Origin: ZC4RG29 sp036563875 | GTDB taxonomy: Bacteria > Bacteroidota > Bacteroidia > Cytophagales > Cyclobacteriaceae | Length of the DNA: 64,000 nt | Direction: 5' to 3' | NCBI GenBank assembly: GCA_036563875.1 | Contig: DATCLO010000019.1 | Coordinates: 17,849 to 81,848 of the forward strand | Part shown: in pieces, positions 16,563 through 24,870 of the stretch | Layout of the letters: each line of letters opens with the position of its first letter | Position numbering within the stretch: position 1 is the stretch's first letter | Program-made: the position numbers and the translations under genes | Notes under the pieces: generated by a model | Seen by the model: only the letters and a program-made list of their open reading frames with translations | Told to the model about the DNA's origin: nothing | Databases searched by the model: none

Positions 16563-18920
16563 CTACAGTCTCACCGCGATCCTCCCAAGAACGTTCACTC
16601 CGGCTTGCGGATAAAAGTACGGCACGCCGTCGTAGCTGTAGCCGTTTGATGAGTATTCAGCGTCGAACAGGTTATTGACGAGCAGACTCAGTTCCACGCG
16701 TTTCGTTCCTGTCGGCTGAAACTCCCAGTTGATTCTGAGGTCGTTCACGAAATACGCGTCCAGCGTCAAATCCTCGTTCTGGGTGTTGTCGAGGTATTGC
16801 TTGCTTACATACTTCGACAACAACGAAATAGCGACGCGGCGATGGGGATGGAAGGTGAGTTGACTGCCCGCAATCCAGTCCGGCGAGAGGATGATCGCCG
16901 TATTGGCTTTCCGTGTTGTACCGTCAGATTCTTCCCATACGTAATCGACGTTCCGGTTTCTGCTCCATGTGGCGTTGACGTTCCAGTCCAGCCACCGCGA
17001 AAGACGTAGGCCGCCGGAGAGCTCAATGCCTGTGCGGTAGCTTTCGCCGACGTTGGCCCGAATCGGATCACCCACGTTGTCAAGTTCACCAGTGAGTACC
17101 AGCTGATCCTTATAACGCATCAGGTAGTAGTTAGCAGCGATATTGTAAGTAGAGGAAGTCTTTCGGAAACCTGCCTCCAGGTTGCCCATGCGTTCGGGGC
17201 GTGGCCGCACCTCGTTCTCCAGATAGTCGGTTCGCGTAGGCTCTCGATGCGCGATTGCGTAGGAAGCGTACAGTACACCTCCATTTGCAAGCGCGTAGCT
17301 GAGGCCGGCTTTGGGGTTGAAGAAGTTGTGCTCGTCGGAGATATCGTATACGACCTGGCCGTCATCCGTCCCGGCGGTAGCATACGCAACGCGCCGCCAC
17401 TGTAGATCGGCAAAACCGCTGAGACGGTCGGTGAACCGGAACTGAATCTTTCCGTAAAGGTTTACGTCCGACTTATCCGATTCGCCTTGGTAGTAGCGAT
17501 CACCAGGCATTTGATCAAATGCAAACTCGCTCCATATAATTTCTCCGAAGTGACGGGCTGGTGTGAATCGGTGGTACCCGCCTCCAAAAGTCACGTCGAA
17601 ATTCCCTGCTTCATGGAGAAGGGAGAATGTTGTGCCGTAAAAGTGGTTCTTCAACCATTTCCGCGTAGCGAAATCACCGGCTTCGATCAAACTGTCGCCG
17701 ATGACCAGGTTGGGAAGGCCCAATGATGCAAACGATTCGTCCTGGTTGTAGTTTTCATAGTATCCTCGCCCAAACGTGTAGTGCAATGCTACGGACAACG
17801 TTGTCGAAGGCGACAACACCTGAGACAAGTGCAGTTGTGTGTGGTCCTGCTTGTAGTTGTCTGTTTGATTTCCGTAATACCGCACGACATTTCCATCGTC
17901 ATCATAGATCGCTCCCGCGTAGTTGAAGGTTCGACGTTCATTCATCATGTCGGCGTCAATGCCGTACCACGACTGATATGTAGTTTCTCTTCCGCCAAAG
18001 AATATTGCGGACAGCAACGTGCGATCCGATCGATAGTTCGTGGAGAAGTAGTACGCTCCCAGGTCTGAAGAAGCCCGATCGATGTAACCGTCTGAGATAA
18101 TTTTTGAAAGCCGTGCTTCTGCAGACCAGTGATCGTTGATGAGTCCAGTGCCTGCCGAAAGCGTAAATCGACGCGTGTTGAATGATCCGAATGCCATTGT
18201 CGCTTCTGCAAAAGGTTCGTCACCACCGATTGTCGTTTGCAGATTTACTGTGCCGCCGAAAGCGCCGGCGCCATTGGTAGACGTGCCAATGCCGCGCTGA
18301 ATCTGTATGCTTCGGGTCGATGATGCGATGTCCGGAATGTCTACCCAGAATGTACCCAGCGATTCCGCATCGTTGTAGGGAATGCCGTTGATGGTAACGT
18401 TGATGCGCGTGGCGTCGCTTCCGCGGATGCGTAGACCGGTATAGCCAATGCCCGTGCCGGCGTCCGATGTGGTGACGAGCGATGGTGTCCAGTTGAGCAG
18501 GTACGGAAGGTCCTGACCGAAATCCTGTCCGCGGATGGTTGCTCGATCCATATTGGCAAACGTAGTTGGAGTGCGTTCATCCGCGCGTGTTGCTTCGACG
18601 ACCACTTCGTCGGTGAACGTTGGTGCTTCTTTGAGCACAACGTCGATGTTGATGTCGCGCGTTACATCAACCAATATTGAGCCATCGCTGTGTCCGAGAT
18701 AGCGAACGAGCAGCGTGTATCTTCCGCGGGACACATTTGAGATTGAAAAATGTCCGGAACTGTCGGTCACAGCAGATCGGTCGCCGGGCAACAGCTGAAC
18801 CGTAGCACCGGCAAGAGGTTGGAGCGTTTCGTGCTGCCGCACTGCACCTGTGACCTGGAATTGTGCGACGGCAGCAAACGATGACAGTGCCAGAAGCACC
18901 GTTTGCGTAAAGCGTAACAT
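16563..18920 (-). CDS. TonB-dependent outer-membrane receptor under TPP riboswitch control (probable thiamin uptake)
   Basis: This 785-residue receptor has a signal peptide (MLRFTQTVLLALSSFAAVAQ), a carboxypeptidase-regulatory-like domain (about 22-100), a plug domain (about 125-235; RIRGSDATRINVTINGIPYN and RGIGTSTNGAGAFGGTVNL), and a beta-barrel ending in the aromatic-containing NVLGRIAVRL. The leader carries a clear TPP riboswitch, so it probably imports thiamin, a phosphate ester or a thiamin precursor. Thiamin-regulated receptors of this type (called omr1 in Bacteroidota regulon studies) usually sit with pnuT and a thiamin pyrophosphokinase; neither is nearby. Substrate is inferred from regulation only. 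Confidence 0.88.
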   Translation of the reverse strand: MLRFTQTVLLALSSFAAVAQFQVTGAVRQHETLQPLAGATVQLLPGDRSAVTDSSGHFSISNVSRGRYTLLVRYLGHSDGSILVDVTRDINIDVVLKEAPTFTDEVVVEATRADERTPTTFANMDRATIRGQDFGQDLPYLLNWTPSLVTTSDAGTGIGYTGLRIRGSDATRINVTINGIPYNDAESLGTFWVDIPDIASSTRSIQIQRGIGTSTNGAGAFGGTVNLQTTIGGDEPFAEATMAFGSFNTRRFTLSAGTGLINDHWSAEARLSKIISDGYIDRASSDLGAYYFSTNYRSDRTLLSAIFFGGRETTYQSWYGIDADMMNERRTFNYAGAIYDDDGNVVRYYGNQTDNYKQDHTQLHLSQVLSPSTTLSVALHYTFGRGYYENYNQDESFASLGLPNLVIGDSLIEAGDFATRKWLKNHFYGTTFSLLHEAGNFDVTFGGGYHRFTPARHFGEIIWSEFAFDQMPGDRYYQGESDKSDVNLYGKIQFRFTDRLSGFADLQWRRVAYATAGTDDGQVVYDISDEHNFFNPKAGLSYALANGGVLYASYAIAHREPTRTDYLENEVRPRPERMGNLEAGFRKTSSTYNIAANYYLMRYKDQLVLTGELDNVGDPIRANVGESYRTGIELSGGLRLSRWLDWNVNATWSRNRNVDYVWEESDGTTRKANTAIILSPDWIAGSQLTFHPHRRVAISLLSKYVSKQYLDNTQNEDLTLDAYFVNDLRINWEFQPTGTKRVELSLLVNNLFDAEYSSNGYSYDGVPYFYPQAGVNVLGRIAVRL

Positions 18921-18985
18921 GTTGGTAACTGTTTTGGTTTAAACTGGCGGACGTACAGGGGAATATGTCTGCCTGTGTTTAACCT

Positions 18986-19004
18986 GCCTGCACGCGTTGC
19001 AGGC
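18986..19004 (-). promoter_or_regulatory. Hairpin just downstream of the TPP aptamer, possible expression platform
   Basis: GCCTGCA and TGCAGGC form a perfect 7-base-pair stem with a 5-base loop immediately 3' of the aptamer. No U-run follows, so it is not a standard terminator. It could take part in the ligand-dependent switch, for example by competing with the aptamer's closing stem. Confidence 0.5.
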
Positions 19005-19007
19005 TTG

Positions 19008-19082
19008 CCTTCCCTTCGGCCGCATTACCGGCATCAGGTATTATGGGTATGATCTCAGCCCGTTATATTAAGGCACCCCTTA
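19008..19082 (-). ncRNA. TPP riboswitch (THI element)
   Basis: On the minus strand the conserved core appears in order: GGGGTGCC (19073-19082 region), GGCTGAGA then TACCC (CTGAGA at 19053-19058), ACCTGAT, GGTAATGC and GAAGGGAA (ending near 19009). These are the diagnostic segments of the thiamin pyrophosphate aptamer. It lies about 90 bases upstream of the TonB-dependent receptor ATG and downstream of a TACCTTTG promoter box. Binding of TPP normally switches the downstream genes off. Confidence 0.93.
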
Positions 19083-19117
19083 GTTTACTGGTCGTGTGAT
19101 GTGTGCGTGTGACGACG

Positions 19118-19125
19118 CAAAGGTA
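19118..19125 (-). promoter_or_regulatory. Candidate -7 box (TACCTTTG) for the riboswitch transcript
   Basis: This matches TAnnTTTG on the minus strand, about 36 bases upstream of the aptamer's first conserved segment. A transcript starting some 7 bases downstream would contain the whole riboswitch. Confidence 0.5.
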
Positions 19126-19195
19126 CGAAAGAAACCCATTTTTCTGATGGCTTCTCAGGGAAAAATCCCAATATTAACACGAAATGTGATGCATC

Positions 19196-19690
19196 ATGTT
19201 TGAAGTAACAGTCGGTTCGAACACGTTTCGCATACAACGCACGGAAGAGGGACTTTTGGTCGACGACATGTTGCTCTCCGTGGATGTGGCGCGGGCTTCT
19301 GATAACACCTATTCGCTGATCTATGAAGGAAAGAGTTTCACGGGTGAGATCGTGCGAATTGACGCGCGCCACCGCGTGGTTGTGATTCGCATCAATGGGA
19401 AGTCATATGAGGTAAAGATCAAAGACCGGTTTGATCTTCTCCTGGAAAAGATGGGGATCGCCACAAATGATGCTAGCCGCCTCAACGTTGTGCGGGCACC
19501 AATGCCCGGGCTTATCGTTGACATGAAGGTGAAGGAGGGCGATACGGTTGCGGAGCGCGACCCATTACTGGTACTTGAGGCGATGAAGATGGAAAATGTA
19601 TTGCGGGCACCCGGATCGGGTGTGGTCAAAGCAGTACATGTATCAAAAGGAGATCGCGTTGAGAAGAACCAGATCCTCGTGGAATTCTGA
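19196..19690 (+). CDS. Biotin/lipoyl-binding carrier protein (biotin carboxyl carrier-type)
   Basis: This 164-residue protein has a C-terminal biotinyl domain starting at RAPMPGLIVDMKVKEGDTV (about residue 99), with the biotin-accepting Lys in LEAMKMEN (about 130) and ending GDRVEKNQILVEF. The N-terminal half is a beta-rich region of a kind seen in Bacteroidota acyl-CoA carboxylase carrier subunits (propionyl/methylmalonyl- or pyruvate-type) rather than AccB. No carboxylase or carboxyltransferase subunit is adjacent, so the partner is unknown. It is divergent from the riboswitch-led receptor gene. Confidence 0.87.
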   Translation: MFEVTVGSNTFRIQRTEEGLLVDDMLLSVDVARASDNTYSLIYEGKSFTGEIVRIDARHRVVVIRINGKSYEVKIKDRFDLLLEKMGIATNDASRLNVVRAPMPGLIVDMKVKEGDTVAERDPLLVLEAMKMENVLRAPGSGVVKAVHVSKGDRVEKNQILVEF

Positions 19691-19755
19691 GTAAATAGCC
19701 GGATATTTTTCTGTTTCCTTCCTCAAAAATTCGCTTCAATCCCGGATAGAGATTC

Positions 19756-19763
19756 TATATTTG
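19756..19763 (+). promoter_or_regulatory. Candidate -7 box (TATATTTG) for pyrH
   Basis: This matches TAnnTTTG and lies 27 bases upstream of the pyrH ATG, in the 100-base gap after the biotinyl carrier gene. Confidence 0.5.
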
Positions 19764-19790
19764 CCGTGGTTTTGTTGACGATCAGGCTAC

Positions 19791-20498
19791 ATGAAATACA
19801 AGCGAATTTTGTTGAAGCTCAGCGGCGAGGCGTTACAGGGTCCTAACAAGAGTACAAACATCGACCCCGGCGTGCTGGAGCAATACTGCGAAGAAATCAA
19901 GTCCGTACGCGAGCGGGGAGTTGAGGTAGCCATCGTCATCGGCGGAGGCAACATCTTTCGAGGGGGGCAGGCAGAGCAGTTGGGAATCGATAGGGTTCAG
20001 GGCGACTACATGGGCATGCTGGCAACTGTGATCAATGGGATGGCTTTGCAAAGCGCCCTGGAGCGTCACGGCCTCTATACCCGACTCATGGCGGGAATAA
20101 AGATGGAGCAGGTGTGTGAACCTTTTATACGTCGGCGCGCCATTCGCCACCTGGAAAAAGGAAGGATTGTCATCTTCGGTGCGGGTATCGGCAACCCGTA
20201 TTTCACGACGGACTCTACGGCCAGCCTCCGCGCCATTGAAGTACAGGCACAGGTTGTTCTCAAAGGTACGCGCGTTGATGGCGTGTACTCCGCCGACCCG
20301 GAAAAGTATCCTGATGCTGAGCGCTACACCAGGCTCACGTTCCAGGAAGCATACGAGAAGAATCTCAACATCATGGACATGACGGCGTTTACCCTGTGCA
20401 TGGAGAACAACCTGCCGATCATTGTATTCGACATGAATAAGAAGGGCAACCTGCTGAAGGTTGTGGAAGGAGAACCCGCGGGTACGCTCATCAGTTAG
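19791..20498 (+). CDS. pyrH: Uridylate kinase
   Basis: This 235-residue UMP kinase of the amino-acid kinase fold makes UDP from UMP. It starts MKYKRILLKLSGEAL, and has VIGGGNIFRG near residue 50, the DYMGMLATVINGMALQ stretch near 68, and FGAGIGNPYFTTDSTASLRA near 125. It is followed by frr, the conserved pyrH-frr order, with a 67-base gap holding a possible second promoter. Confidence 0.97.
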   Translation: MKYKRILLKLSGEALQGPNKSTNIDPGVLEQYCEEIKSVRERGVEVAIVIGGGNIFRGGQAEQLGIDRVQGDYMGMLATVINGMALQSALERHGLYTRLMAGIKMEQVCEPFIRRRAIRHLEKGRIVIFGAGIGNPYFTTDSTASLRAIEVQAQVVLKGTRVDGVYSADPEKYPDAERYTRLTFQEAYEKNLNIMDMTAFTLCMENNLPIIVFDMNKKGNLLKVVEGEPAGTLIS

Positions 20499-20515
20499 CG
20501 GCCTGCTGCGTGTCG

Positions 20516-20523
20516 TAAATTTG
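20516..20523 (+). promoter_or_regulatory. Candidate -7 box (TAAATTTG) for frr
   Basis: This matches TAnnTTTG, 42 bases upstream of the frr ATG. It suggests frr can be transcribed apart from pyrH. Confidence 0.4.
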
Positions 20524-20565
20524 CGTCTATCAGCTATATTTATAGCCACTATAAACGTAACAGTG

Positions 20566-21120
20566 ATGGAAGAAATTCAACTGTACCTAGACGAAGCCAG
20601 GGAGCTCATGCAAAAGGCTTATGTCCATGTTGGTAACGAGTTGGTAAAGATCCGTGCAGGCAAGGCCAATCCGTCCATGCTCGATGGTGTGCAGGTATCA
20701 TACTACGGAACGATGTCACCCATCAACCAGGTCGCTTCCATAACCACGCCGGATGCACGGACTATTTTCATAAAACCGTGGGAAAAAAATCTGATCCACG
20801 AAATCGAAAAGGCGATCATTAACGCCAATCTGGGTGTTACCCCCCAAAACGATGGACAGCAGGTAATCCTCAATGTGCCGCAGCTTACTGAAGAACGCAG
20901 AAGGCAGCTCGTGAAACAGGTCGGTCAGGAAGTTGAACACGGTAAGGTTAGCATTCGCAATATCCGTAAGGAAACAAACGAACAAATCAAAAAGATCAAG
21001 GGTGTTTCCGAAGACGATATCAAAAACGGAGAAGAAGAAGTGCAAAAGCTGACCAACGAATTCATCGCGAAGATGGATGCCCTCATGAAAAAGAAGGAAT
21101 CCGAAATCATGACCGTTTGA
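20566..21120 (+). CDS. frr: Ribosome recycling factor
   Basis: This 184-residue protein splits post-termination ribosomes together with EF-G. It starts MEEIQLYLDEARELMQKAY and contains KIRAGKANPSMLDGVQVSYYG near residue 30, then IRNIRKETNEQIKK in the C-terminal helix bundle. The start at 20566 is the usual family N-terminus; an upstream in-frame start at 20461 would overlap pyrH and is not credible. Confidence 0.97.
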   Translation: MEEIQLYLDEARELMQKAYVHVGNELVKIRAGKANPSMLDGVQVSYYGTMSPINQVASITTPDARTIFIKPWEKNLIHEIEKAIINANLGVTPQNDGQQVILNVPQLTEERRRQLVKQVGQEVEHGKVSIRNIRKETNEQIKKIKGVSEDDIKNGEEEVQKLTNEFIAKMDALMKKKESEIMTV

Positions 21121-21132
21121 CGGTTGCCCATC

Positions 21133-21140
21133 TAATTTTG
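21133..21140 (+). promoter_or_regulatory. Candidate -7 box (TAATTTTG) for the 21199 gene
   Basis: This matches TAnnTTTG, about 58 bases before the ATG at 21199 and directly after frr. Confidence 0.4.
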
Positions 21141-21198
21141 CACTGACACCATCCAAAATCGGAGGCGTTTGCTTAACTTGTAGTAGACGCTTCTCCCT

Positions 21199-21633
21199 AT
21201 GTCGTTCCAGGAATTTAAGGGCCGGGCTTCAAGGACGATGAAAAGAATTTTTCGGATCGTGCTGATTATTGTCCTTGTCGCCGGTATCGGGTTATTTTCA
21301 TTTTATTACTGGGGCGTATACGACGAAGGTGTACGCGCGGGTACGGTTCTTCGCATCAGCAAAAAGGGGATCGTCTTCAAAACGTATGAAGGTCAACTCA
21401 ACCTTGAAACGTTTGGTGCCCTTCGCGGGGCACACCCCATCACGGAAGCATTCGATTTTTCAGTTGAACCGGGCGAAATGGAACTCGTTGAAGAACTACA
21501 ACAAGTAGCGCTCACGGGCGAACGTGTAAACCTTCATTACAAGAAACGGTATCTTACTTTTCCGTGGCGAGGAGACACCAAGTACTTCATCACAAAGGTG
21601 GAGCGTCTCGGTCAGGCTCAGGAAGCCAGGTAG
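21199..21633 (+). CDS. Membrane-anchored hypothetical protein, 144 residues
   Basis: This protein has a basic N-terminus, one transmembrane segment (FRIVLIIVLVAGIGLFSFYYW, about residues 18-38) and a predicted periplasmic domain of about 100 residues with beta-strand character. It resembles a small Bacteroidota family that is sometimes mislabelled 6-phosphogluconate dehydrogenase; no dehydrogenase motif is present. An internal ATG at 21238 (MKRIFRIVL) could be the real start. Its 3' end overlaps the convergent gene by 16 bases. Function unknown. Confidence 0.75.
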   Translation: MSFQEFKGRASRTMKRIFRIVLIIVLVAGIGLFSFYYWGVYDEGVRAGTVLRISKKGIVFKTYEGQLNLETFGALRGAHPITEAFDFSVEPGEMELVEELQQVALTGERVNLHYKKRYLTFPWRGDTKYFITKVERLGQAQEAR

Positions 21634-22106
21634 TCCGCCAGCTTTCCCTTCTCCCGCGCTTTCATGGCCCGCTTCAGTTCCCGTGTTGACGGTACTTTGT
21701 TGCGCGGATCTTCGCAGTATTCCAGCATGATGTGGAAGGCGTTTAGTTCGATATCCTTCGCGGCAGGTTCGGACGTGCTTTCAAGAACATACTTGGTCAT
21801 CGCAGCCATGTATATGCCGAGAACAGCTGCATTTTCATTCATTAGCTTGCCAATGGCTTCCCCTATGAGAAACGTATGATCCGGTGTCCCCGCCATCCAC
21901 TGGGACACTACCCCCAGGGCTGCCTTCCGCGCGGGATTAGTGGGCTCAGCGGCGACGTTCAGGATAAAGTTCGCGCATTCCAGTACAGTGGACTCGTTCG
22001 TCTTGTAGTCGGTAGCTGAAGCAAATGACACTGATTGCCATTTTTCCGGATCTTGCGCCCACGCTGTCTGCAGGGCAACCAGGCAGAGAAAGACAAGGAT
22101 CTTCAT
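21618..22106 (-). CDS. Secreted/periplasmic hypothetical protein, 162 residues
   Basis: This product has a clear signal peptide (MKILVFLCLVALQTAWAQ) and a mature, mostly helical region of about 144 residues with YCEDPRNKVPSTRELKRAMKA near the C-terminus. I do not recognise a domain. The ATG at 22104-22106 is chosen because it begins the signal peptide; an upstream ATG ten codons earlier would spoil it. The 3' end overlaps the convergent neighbour, and the gene is divergent from ppc. Confidence 0.75.
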   Translation of the reverse strand: MKILVFLCLVALQTAWAQDPEKWQSVSFASATDYKTNESTVLECANFILNVAAEPTNPARKAALGVVSQWMAGTPDHTFLIGEAIGKLMNENAAVLGIYMAAMTKYVLESTSEPAAKDIELNAFHIMLEYCEDPRNKVPSTRELKRAMKAREKGKLADYLAS

Positions 22107-22215
22107 TGGATAACTTTTGATATGGAAGATAAACATTCATATGCTCACCCGAAAGCGGGCATGGGATCACGGGAAAGAAAATGGAGGGCAGACGCGTCCG
22201 GAGCCCAGTTATTGA

Positions 22216-22223
22216 TAAATTTG
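22216..22223 (+). promoter_or_regulatory. Candidate -7 box (TAAATTTG) for ppc
   Basis: This matches TAnnTTTG, 21 bases before the ppc ATG. Confidence 0.5.
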
Positions 22224-22244
22224 CCGGGATTGAGGTACTAACGC

Positions 22245-24815
22245 ATGCATACGAACTACCACAAGGCAGTCGCTACGCGCTATTATATCTATAACAGCCT
22301 GTTCCTGAATTTGCCCTACAGCAACATTTACAGGACAGGCACCCTTCTTCCGTTGCTGTACCAGTACTGCGAAGACGGTTACGCAGAAGGGAAGGATCCG
22401 CGCTACATCATTCGGAAATTTTTCCGGGAACTCGTGCCCAAGGCGACGCGCAAAGAGCAGTTCGACTTGCTTTTCAGTTTCATCCAGTATTGTGAACGCC
22501 AGGTGGTGTTGTTCGACTCCATTGAAGATGCGGCGTTTGCTGAGATCAACGACATGAAAGGAAGTGGCACGCTTTCAGCCCTTCTTATCCGTGCACAGTC
22601 GGAAAACCTGATGGAACAACTGCGCCGTAAGCTTGAAAACTTCAGCATGCGCATTGTGCTGACGGCGCACCCGACGCAGTTCTATCCCGGACCTGTCCTG
22701 GCCATCATCAACGACCTCGATCAGTCGATCCGCGCCAATCATCTCGAACACATCAACCTGCTCCTGAAGCAACTCGGCAAAACTCCGTTCTTTAATCGCG
22801 AAAAGCCTTCTCCTTTCGACGAGGCTGTGAGTCTGAGCTGGTTTCTCGAGAACGTCTTCTATAAAGTCATACCCGCTTTAATCGAAAAACTCACGAGGGG
22901 ATTGAACATTCCGTTATCGGAATGGAAGAACTTTAATTTGATCCGTATCGGCTTCTGGCCGGGAGGTGATCGCGATGGCAATCCCTACGTGACCCACGAT
23001 ATCACGCTCCGGGTAGCACAGCACCTCCGTGAGGGTATTTTGAAATGCTATCACCGCGACCTTCGCATTCTTCGTCGCAGGCTTACGTTCAAAGGGGTAG
23101 ACACCATCATCATAGAGGCTGAACGACGGGTGTACAGTGCCGCGTATCGATTGGGACTGGGTGATTCCTATCAATCGGCAGCTGAGTTGATTGAGGACCT
23201 GGAAACGGCGAGAAAACTGCTGATTGAACAGCACGATGGTTTGTTCCTCGACCTGCTCGAAAGCTTCATCGCCAAGGTAAAAATCTTTGGATTTCATTTT
23301 GCGAGCATGGACATCCGGCAGGATAGCCGGAAGCACACCTACGTTTGGAATTCAATCCTAAAACAACTGGAGGACAAGCAGAAGCGCGTTCGCGAAATGG
23401 CAAACCTCAGCGAGGAGCAACAGATCGACTTGTTGCTCAAACTGCGATTCAAGCCATCGTCTCTGAAGTTTGATGATCCTTTCATAACCGAAGTGCTTGA
23501 AAGCTTTGAGGCCATTGCCGAAATCCAGGAACAAAACGGTGAAGAGGGATGCAATCGATATGTAATCAGCAATTGCCAGTCGGCACTTGATGTGATCCGC
23601 GTGTTCCACCTGGCGCAGCTCACGATATCGAAAGACGAACGGCTTCCGCTTGATATCATTCCGCTCTTTGAAACAATTGAGGACCTGGCAAACGCTCCTA
23701 AGGTAATGAAGGCGCTTTATGAGGTCCCTGCATACAGGGAGCACGTGAAGCGTCGCGGAAACAAACAGACCATCATGCTTGGATTCTCAGACGGCACAAA
23801 GGACGGCGGTTATCTTCGCGCCAACTTTTCAATCTTCCGTGCTAAAGAGGAGCTGACCCGCATTTCACGCGAAAACGGAATTGTTGCCGTATTCTTTGAT
23901 GGTCGCGGTGGACCACCGGCCCGTGGGGGAGGTAATACTCACGACTTTTACGCGTCACTCGGCGACACCATTGAAGACAAGGAAATTCAAGTCACTGTTC
24001 AGGGACAGACCGTCAGCTCTAACTTTGGCAAGATTGAGTCATGCCAGTTTAACCTGGAGCAGTTGCTCTCGGCAGGAATAGAGAATGAAGTATTTCTAAG
24101 ACATACCAACAACCTGACGGAAAAAGATAAAGCACTGCTTGAACTCCTCGCGCAGGAGGGCCACAAGGCATACCTCGGCCTAAAGCAGCACGAAAAGTTT
24201 GTCCCTTACCTGGAAAAGGTTACACCGCTGGCGTTCTTTGGTGATACCAACATTGGATCGCGGCCTGTGAAACGAACACAGGCCGAAGAGTCGCGCTTTG
24301 AGGATCTGCGCGCGATACCCTTCGTGGGATCGTGGGCGCAGATGAAGCAAAACATCCCGGGATTCTATGGTGTTGGCAGCGCACTTTATCAACTGAAGAA
24401 GAAGGGCAAAATGCGCGAGTTGAAAGCCTTGTTCAAGCGCTCGCTGTTTTTCCGGACGTTGCTCAGCAACAGTATGATGTCGCTGACGAAGTCGTATTTC
24501 CCTGCCACTGTCTACTTGTCTCGCGACAAAGAGTTTGGGGGCATCTGGAAGAAGATGTTTAACGAGTACAAGCTTTCCGTCAAGATGTTGCTTGAGGTGA
24601 CAGGGTTCGACGAACTCATGCAGAACAATCCGCTGAACCGCGACTCGGTGAAACTGCGCGAAAGGATAGTACTTCCGCTGATCACCATTCAGCAGTACGC
24701 GCTTCAACAACTCCGTTTGGGAGAGGCTGCGGAAAAGCAATATGAAAAGACGTATCGCAAGCTTGTAGTGCGGTGTATGTTTGGCATTATCAACGCTGCG
24801 CGCAATTCAGCCTGA
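22245..24815 (+). CDS. ppc: Phosphoenolpyruvate carboxylase
   Basis: This 856-residue enzyme carboxylates PEP to oxaloacetate to refill the TCA cycle. Catalytic signatures are present: LTAHPTQFYPG near residue 138 (catalytic His), FHFASMDIRQDSRKH near 350, MLGFSDGTKDGGYLRANF near 507, and FFDGRGGPPARGGGNTHDF near 551 (mobile loop GRGGxxxRGG). The C-terminus reads RNSA instead of the usual QNTG, which I believe is common in Bacteroidota. The 22245 ATG gives a divergent N-terminus of about 135 residues that is typical of the bacterial short form. Confidence 0.96.
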   Translation: MHTNYHKAVATRYYIYNSLFLNLPYSNIYRTGTLLPLLYQYCEDGYAEGKDPRYIIRKFFRELVPKATRKEQFDLLFSFIQYCERQVVLFDSIEDAAFAEINDMKGSGTLSALLIRAQSENLMEQLRRKLENFSMRIVLTAHPTQFYPGPVLAIINDLDQSIRANHLEHINLLLKQLGKTPFFNREKPSPFDEAVSLSWFLENVFYKVIPALIEKLTRGLNIPLSEWKNFNLIRIGFWPGGDRDGNPYVTHDITLRVAQHLREGILKCYHRDLRILRRRLTFKGVDTIIIEAERRVYSAAYRLGLGDSYQSAAELIEDLETARKLLIEQHDGLFLDLLESFIAKVKIFGFHFASMDIRQDSRKHTYVWNSILKQLEDKQKRVREMANLSEEQQIDLLLKLRFKPSSLKFDDPFITEVLESFEAIAEIQEQNGEEGCNRYVISNCQSALDVIRVFHLAQLTISKDERLPLDIIPLFETIEDLANAPKVMKALYEVPAYREHVKRRGNKQTIMLGFSDGTKDGGYLRANFSIFRAKEELTRISRENGIVAVFFDGRGGPPARGGGNTHDFYASLGDTIEDKEIQVTVQGQTVSSNFGKIESCQFNLEQLLSAGIENEVFLRHTNNLTEKDKALLELLAQEGHKAYLGLKQHEKFVPYLEKVTPLAFFGDTNIGSRPVKRTQAEESRFEDLRAIPFVGSWAQMKQNIPGFYGVGSALYQLKKKGKMRELKALFKRSLFFRTLLSNSMMSLTKSYFPATVYLSRDKEFGGIWKKMFNEYKLSVKMLLEVTGFDELMQNNPLNRDSVKLRERIVLPLITIQQYALQQLRLGEAAEKQYEKTYRKLVVRCMFGIINAARNSA

Positions 24816-24838
24816 CATCCAAAAGTTGTCGGTTTTTT
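24811..24838 (+). terminator. Probable intrinsic terminator of ppc
   Basis: CCTGACA (24811-24817) can pair with TGTCGG (24827-24832) with one bulged T, and six T residues follow at once. The stem overlaps the ppc stop codon. Confidence 0.5.
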
Positions 24839-24870
24839 CTTAGCTTGCGTTTAAGCAACCCAACACGAAA

